This document shows positions 6,790 to 9,417 of a stretch of 9,417 bases of DNA, in pieces. This DNA comes from Paracoccaceae bacterium. GTDB lineage: Bacteria; Pseudomonadota; Alphaproteobacteria; Rhodobacterales; Rhodobacteraceae. Each line of letters begins with the position of its first letter. Position 1 is the stretch's first letter. The notes below the pieces were generated by a model, which was given only the letters and a program-made list of their open reading frames with translations, searched no databases and was not told the origin of the DNA. Both the position numbers and the translations under genes were made by a program. The stretch covers positions 1 through 9,417 of the forward strand of contig DNSZ01000007.1 in assembly GCA_003500165.1 (NCBI GenBank). Reading direction: 5' to 3'.

Positions 6790-7125
6790 TCAGGCGGCTT
6801 CGGCCTGCGCCGCCGCTTCCAGCATGGCCTGCTGGCGCCGCTCGCTTTCTTCCCGCGACAGCGCGACCGACGTCCGCACACCGTTCGCGACAAAGCTCAT
6901 CAGCCCTTCGACCACACGCTCGGTCGGGTCGATGCCCGCGCAGGTCAGCACCTCGCGCCCGTCGCGCGACCGCGCCCATCGGGCGATCTGTTCCGGGCCG
7001 TTGCCATATTTCTTGTCGTCCGCAATCGCATCATCCAAAGCCGCCAGCACGACAGCCGCGAAGAGCTTCCGCGCCCGCTGTCCCTGTTCGGCGTTAAAAG
7101 CCGCGTCATCAACGTAACCAACCAT
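6790..7125 (-). CDS. Small conserved protein of unknown function (possibly DUF6280 family)
   Basis: This 111-residue soluble protein has no signal peptide or membrane segment. It is predominantly helical, with a central stretch containing AEQGQRARKLFAAVV (about 12-26), KKYGNGPEQIARWARSRDG (about 38-56) and CAGIDP, and ends in a Glu/Gln/Ala-rich helix. I associate this pattern with a small family restricted to Rhodobacterales (I believe DUF6280), but this is from memory and uncertain; the function is unknown. ATG 7125 is preferred over the adjacent GTG 7128 because AGGGG lies 7 bases before it. The gene is monocistronic, divergent from efp and closed by a hairpin 21 bases after its stop. I saw no convincing promoter of its own. 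Confidence 0.85.
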   Translation of the reverse strand: MVGYVDDAAFNAEQGQRARKLFAAVVLAALDDAIADDKKYGNGPEQIARWARSRDGREVLTCAGIDPTERVVEGLMSFVANGVRTSVALSREESERRQQAMLEAAAQAEAA

Positions 7126-7198
7126 CACGTTGCCCCTGATTTTGAACTTGTGTTTTTGGCGTAAGGGCCTTTATGGCGCATCTGTCGTGATTCGGCTA

Positions 7199-7211
7199 TG
7201 CAAAATTTGCA
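7199..7211. promoter_or_regulatory. Short palindrome TGCAAA-A-TTTGCA in the divergent intergenic region
   Basis: Two 6-base arms in perfect inverted symmetry are separated by one A, forming an AT-rich patch in otherwise GC-rich DNA. It lies about 75 bases from the start of the 111-residue gene and about 115 from efp. Its form suits a dimeric regulator, but I cannot name the protein and the arms are short enough to occur by chance. Confidence 0.3.
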
Positions 7212-7257
7212 CCCGTGCCATGCCTGCAGATCATACCTTTGCGCACCTGGTCCTCGC

Positions 7258-7286
7258 TTGCCGTGTCTCGAACCGCAGGATATAGC
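7258..7286 (+). promoter_or_regulatory. efp: Candidate promoter of efp
   Basis: TTGCCG (7258-7263) and TATAGC (7281-7286) are separated by exactly 17 bases, each matching the sigma-70 consensus at four of six positions. Transcription would start near 7293 and give a leader of about 33 bases, holding the AGGGA ribosome-binding site (7314-7318) that lies 7 bases before the efp ATG. Confidence 0.5.
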
Positions 7287-7325
7287 GCCGGGACGACGGA
7301 TTCAAAGCCCTGCAGGGACAGCATC

Positions 7326-7889
7326 ATGCCGAAAATCAACGGAAACGAGATCCGCCCGGGCAATGTGCTCGAACACAATGACGGGCTTTGGGTGGCGGTG
7401 AAGGTCAACCATGTGAAGCCCGGCAAGGGCGGCGCGTTCGCCCAGGTGGAGCTGAAGAATTTGCGCAACGGCTCGAAGCTGAACGAGCGCTTCCGGTCCG
7501 AAGACCGGGTGGAGCGGGCGCGGCTGGAACAGAAGGACCAGCAATTCCTGTACGAGAATGACGGGATGCTGGTGTTCATGGACACCGAGACGTTCGACCA
7601 GATCGAACTGCCCGCCGACATCCTGGGCGACCGGCGGCCCTTTCTGCAGGACGGGATGATGGTGAAGATCGAGTATTTCGGCGAGGAGGCGCTGAACGCG
7701 ACCCTGCCGCAGAAGGTCACCTGCACCGTGGTCGAGACCGAGCCGGTGGTGAAGGGCCAGACCGCCGCGAACAGCTTCAAGCCCGCGCTCCTGGACAACG
7801 GGGTGCGGATTTCCGTCCCGCCCTTTGTCGGCCAGGACGAGGCCGTGGTGGTGAACACCGAAACGATGGAATACTCGGAACGGGCGTGA
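7326..7889 (+). CDS. efp: Translation elongation factor P
   Basis: EF-P binds ribosomes stalled on consecutive prolines, between the P and E sites, and promotes peptide-bond formation. The product is 187 residues, the usual length for bacterial EF-P. It has the N-terminal KOW-like domain with the VKPGKGGAFAQVELKNL loop (about 30-46) and two OB-type domains ending in PPFVGQDEAVVVNTETMEYSER. Lys34 in PGKG aligns with the lysine that is beta-lysylated by EpmA/EpmB in Escherichia coli. Whether it is modified here depends on genes outside the window. The start is ATG 7326, preceded by AGGGA at 7 bases. The frame stays open upstream to 7215, but that extension is not EF-P-like and overlaps the promoter. 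The stop overlaps the next gene. Confidence 0.98.
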   Translation: MPKINGNEIRPGNVLEHNDGLWVAVKVNHVKPGKGGAFAQVELKNLRNGSKLNERFRSEDRVERARLEQKDQQFLYENDGMLVFMDTETFDQIELPADILGDRRPFLQDGMMVKIEYFGEEALNATLPQKVTCTVVETEPVVKGQTAANSFKPALLDNGVRISVPPFVGQDEAVVVNTETMEYSERA

Positions 7890-8977
7890 TGCGGCGGCGT
7901 GCCATCGCCGTGCTCGTCGCGTTGTGGCCGGTCGCGGCCATGGGGGGACCCGAGGCGTTTTGCACCGCCTTTGACGAGATGTCGGGGCGCGCGCCCGCGC
8001 CCGGATTTGCCGCCGGCTTCGTGCGGGGCGATGCGCCGGGCGTCGAGCTTGCCGCAGGCGTGACGCGGCGGGGTGGGGCGCAACCCGTCGGGTCACCAGG
8101 GCCATGGCATATCGGCTCGATCGCCAAGAGCTTCACCGCGACGCTGATCGTGCAACTGGCAGCCGCGGGGCAGCTCGATCTTGACGCGCCATTGCCGGAG
8201 CTTCTGCCCGGGGAAGCCGCCGGAATGCATCCCGATTGGTCGGCCGTGACCCTGCGCGGCCTGCTCTCCCATACCGCCGGGATGCCGGCGAACCTGCCCT
8301 GGCGGCGGCTGGCGCGGTCGGGCGGGCCGGGCCTGCGCGCCGCGCGCCTGGCGGCGATGCGGCAGCTTTGGGCGCAGCCGGTGGCGGGCCGGCCGGGCCG
8401 GTTCGTCTATTCCAATACCGGTTACGTGCTTGCCGGAACCGTGGCCGAACAGGTCACCGGCCGATCCTGGGAGGCGCTGATCCGCACGCAAATCGCCGCG
8501 CCACTGGGTCTGGACTCGCTGGGGTTCGGCCCGCCCGACGGCGCGGCGGTGCCCTGGGGGCATCGCCGGGTGCTGGGCCTGACCTGGGCCGTTTCGCCCG
8601 ATGCGACCTGGGCCGATAACCCGGCCATCATCGGGCCGGCCGGCACGCTGCATCTGTCGCTGGCCGACCTGCTGGCCTGGGGGCGCGCCCATCTGGCGGC
8701 CTGCCGGGGCGGGCGTCCCGACCTCATTCCCGCCGCTGATTGCCGCGCGATGCAAGACCCCGTCGCCGGGCCCTATGCGCTGGGTTGGGTGGTGACAGAC
8801 CAGCCGGATGGAACGCGTGTCGTCTGGCATAACGGCTCGAACTCGCTGTGGTTCGCGATGCTGGCAATGGTGCCCGCGCGCGATCTGGTCTTCGCCTATG
8901 TCCAGAATGCCGGCGGTGCAGCCGGGGACCGCACCGCGGATCGGCTGCTTGCCGCCTTGCTGGCGCCGGATGGGTGA
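7889..8977 (+). CDS. Secreted serine hydrolase of the beta-lactamase / penicillin-binding-protein fold
   Basis: This 362-residue protein has an N-terminal signal peptide (basic MRRR, hydrophobic 5-18, likely cut near residue 19-20), so it should act in the periplasm. The three catalytic motifs of the class C beta-lactamase-like family (Pfam Beta-lactamase) are present. These are SxxK as SIAK (Ser77 nucleophile, Lys80), YxN as YSN (174-176), and the third motif as HNG (314-316) in place of KTG. LLSHTAGM (125-132) is also typical. Such enzymes include esterases, D-aminopeptidases and peptidoglycan-modifying peptidases; the substrate cannot be told from sequence. The HNG motif points to the esterase/peptidase side rather than a true AmpC. 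ATG 7889 overlaps the efp stop (TGATG), so the two genes are probably cotranscribed and coupled. GTG 7886 is an adjacent alternative. Confidence 0.93.
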   Translation: MRRRAIAVLVALWPVAAMGGPEAFCTAFDEMSGRAPAPGFAAGFVRGDAPGVELAAGVTRRGGAQPVGSPGPWHIGSIAKSFTATLIVQLAAAGQLDLDAPLPELLPGEAAGMHPDWSAVTLRGLLSHTAGMPANLPWRRLARSGGPGLRAARLAAMRQLWAQPVAGRPGRFVYSNTGYVLAGTVAEQVTGRSWEALIRTQIAAPLGLDSLGFGPPDGAAVPWGHRRVLGLTWAVSPDATWADNPAIIGPAGTLHLSLADLLAWGRAHLAACRGGRPDLIPAADCRAMQDPVAGPYALGWVVTDQPDGTRVVWHNGSNSLWFAMLAMVPARDLVFAYVQNAGGAAGDRTADRLLAALLAPDG

Positions 8978-8978
8978 T

Positions 8979-8999
8979 GCGGCCGGGCGCCCCGGCCGC
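8979..8999. terminator. GC-rich hairpin between convergent genes
   Basis: A perfect inverted repeat of 9 bases (GCGGCCGGG / CCCGGCCGC) with a 3-base loop begins one base after the hydrolase stop. It lies 5 bases from the stop of the convergent DnaE2-like frame. Its position suits a bidirectional terminator. No T run follows on either side, so it may act with Rho or merely block converging transcription and exonucleases. Confidence 0.5.
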
Positions 9000-9004
9000 G
9001 GGTG

Positions 9005-9417
9005 TCATGGCTGGTCGCCGGCCTTGCAGGCCTCGTCGCGGGCCAGCGGCCGGGTCAGCGTGCCCAGAAGCCAGGAGAGATCCTCGATTCGGTCGGCGAT
9101 CACATGGGCGATGCCCGATTGCCGCTCCAGCCGGCCGGTGACGCGCAACAGCCGGCCCGCGATCACCGGACGGCGAAAGCGTTCATAGGTCTTTGCCCAG
9201 ACCACCACATTGGCGACGCCGGTCTCGTCTTCGAGCGTCAGAAAGATCACCCCCTTTGCCGTGCCGGGGCGCTGGCGCACCGTCACCAGCCCCGCCACCG
9301 CCACCCGCGCGCCATCGGGCGGCCGGTCGAGCCAGGCATGGGGCAGCGCGGCGGGCGGGCGCGGCCAGGCGGCGGGGCGGGGGACCGTCCTTGGAACGAA
9401 CATAGAACATGGGCGTG
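9005..9417 (-). CDS. DnaE2-like C-terminal OB-fold (error-prone DNA polymerase), partial or stand-alone
   Basis: The minus-strand frame is open from the window edge to a TGA at 9005. The segment DGARVAVAGLVTVRQRPGTA, KGVIFLTLEDETGVANVVVW and RIEDLSWLLG is the OB-fold found near the C-terminus of error-prone DnaE2 (ImuC) polymerases, which replicate across damaged DNA with ImuA and ImuB. Two things are odd. The residues before DGARV are Pro/Arg-rich and lack the HPxSFLR-type lead-in I expect in DnaE2. After the OB-fold the protein ends within about 20 residues, without the usual SRDFR-like tail. An in-frame ATG lies at 9403 but falls inside a LexA-box-like sequence. It could be the end of a divergent dnaE2, a frameshifted or decayed copy, or a small independent OB protein. 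The start is unresolved. Confidence 0.65.
   Translation of the reverse strand, partial: RPCSMFVPRTVPRPAAWPRPPAALPHAWLDRPPDGARVAVAGLVTVRQRPGTAKGVIFLTLEDETGVANVVVWAKTYERFRRPVIAGRLLRVTGRLERQSGIAHVIADRIEDLSWLLGTLTRPLARDEACKAGDQP
9394..9408. promoter_or_regulatory. LexA (SOS) box-like sequence, GTTC-N7-GTTC
   Basis: The minus strand reads GTTC-TATGTTC-GTTC, an exact match to the alphaproteobacterial LexA consensus (GAAC-N7-GAAC on the plus strand). It lies at the 5' end of the DnaE2-like frame and 9 bases from the window edge. It could serve that gene or a rightward gene outside the window. By base composition such a match is expected 0.1 to 0.3 times in a window of this size, so chance is possible; the context of a DNA-damage polymerase domain raises the odds. 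Confidence 0.5.

Noticed and set aside
7142..7184. Possible promoter from TTGAAC or TTGGCG in the divergent region
   Set aside because: No acceptable -10 element occurs at 16-18 bases from either.
7215..7325. N-terminal extension of EF-P to an upstream ATG at 7215
   Set aside because: The extra 37 residues are unlike EF-P and cover the candidate promoter and leader. ATG 7326 has a proper ribosome-binding site and gives the standard length with Lys34 in place.
7302..8136. Minus-strand open frames opposite efp and the start of the hydrolase
   Set aside because: They are antisense to EF-P, whose identity is certain, and lack any domain of their own.

Overview
This is GC-rich DNA (roughly 70% by eye) with strong G/C preference at third codon positions. 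The gene content points to an alphaproteobacterium, most likely of the Rhodobacterales/Rhodobacteraceae. The reasons are a small protein of a type I associate with that group, a translationally coupled MoxR-DUF58-SpoIIM-RDD membrane cluster, and a GTTC-N7-GTTC sequence matching the alphaproteobacterial LexA box. I see no tRNA, rRNA, CRISPR array, insertion sequence or prophage.

Left two thirds (1-6618, all minus strand, so transcribed right to left): a compact operon. In order of transcription it holds a DUF4129 protein, a DUF4350 protein, a MoxR-type AAA+ ATPase, a DUF58 (vWA-like) protein, a SpoIIM-family membrane protein, an RDD-family membrane protein and, after 97 bases, a multi-pass membrane protein cut by the left edge. 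The first six genes overlap one another by 4 bases (14 at one junction), so translational coupling is very likely. A TTGACA-based promoter lies about 70 bases upstream of the first gene. The DUF58 gene appears to start at a rare CTG codon in a CTGA overlap with the moxR stop, behind a strong GGAGG ribosome-binding site. The set looks like one membrane machine: an AAA+ motor and its vWA-like partner, plus membrane-anchored accessory proteins. Its substrate is unknown.

Middle (6619-7325): a terminator-like hairpin with a UUCG loop (minus strand), a conserved-looking 111-residue protein of unknown function (minus strand), and a 200-base divergent intergenic region with a small palindrome and a candidate promoter for efp.

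Right third (7326-9417): efp (translation elongation factor P) and a secreted beta-lactamase-fold serine hydrolase form a plus-strand pair joined by a TGATG junction. A GC-rich hairpin separates them from a convergent minus-strand reading frame that encodes the C-terminal OB-fold of an error-prone DNA polymerase (DnaE2-like). That frame is open to the right edge. A LexA-box-like sequence lies at its 5' end, inside the last 25 bases of the window, so either the gene context or the box itself is unusual.
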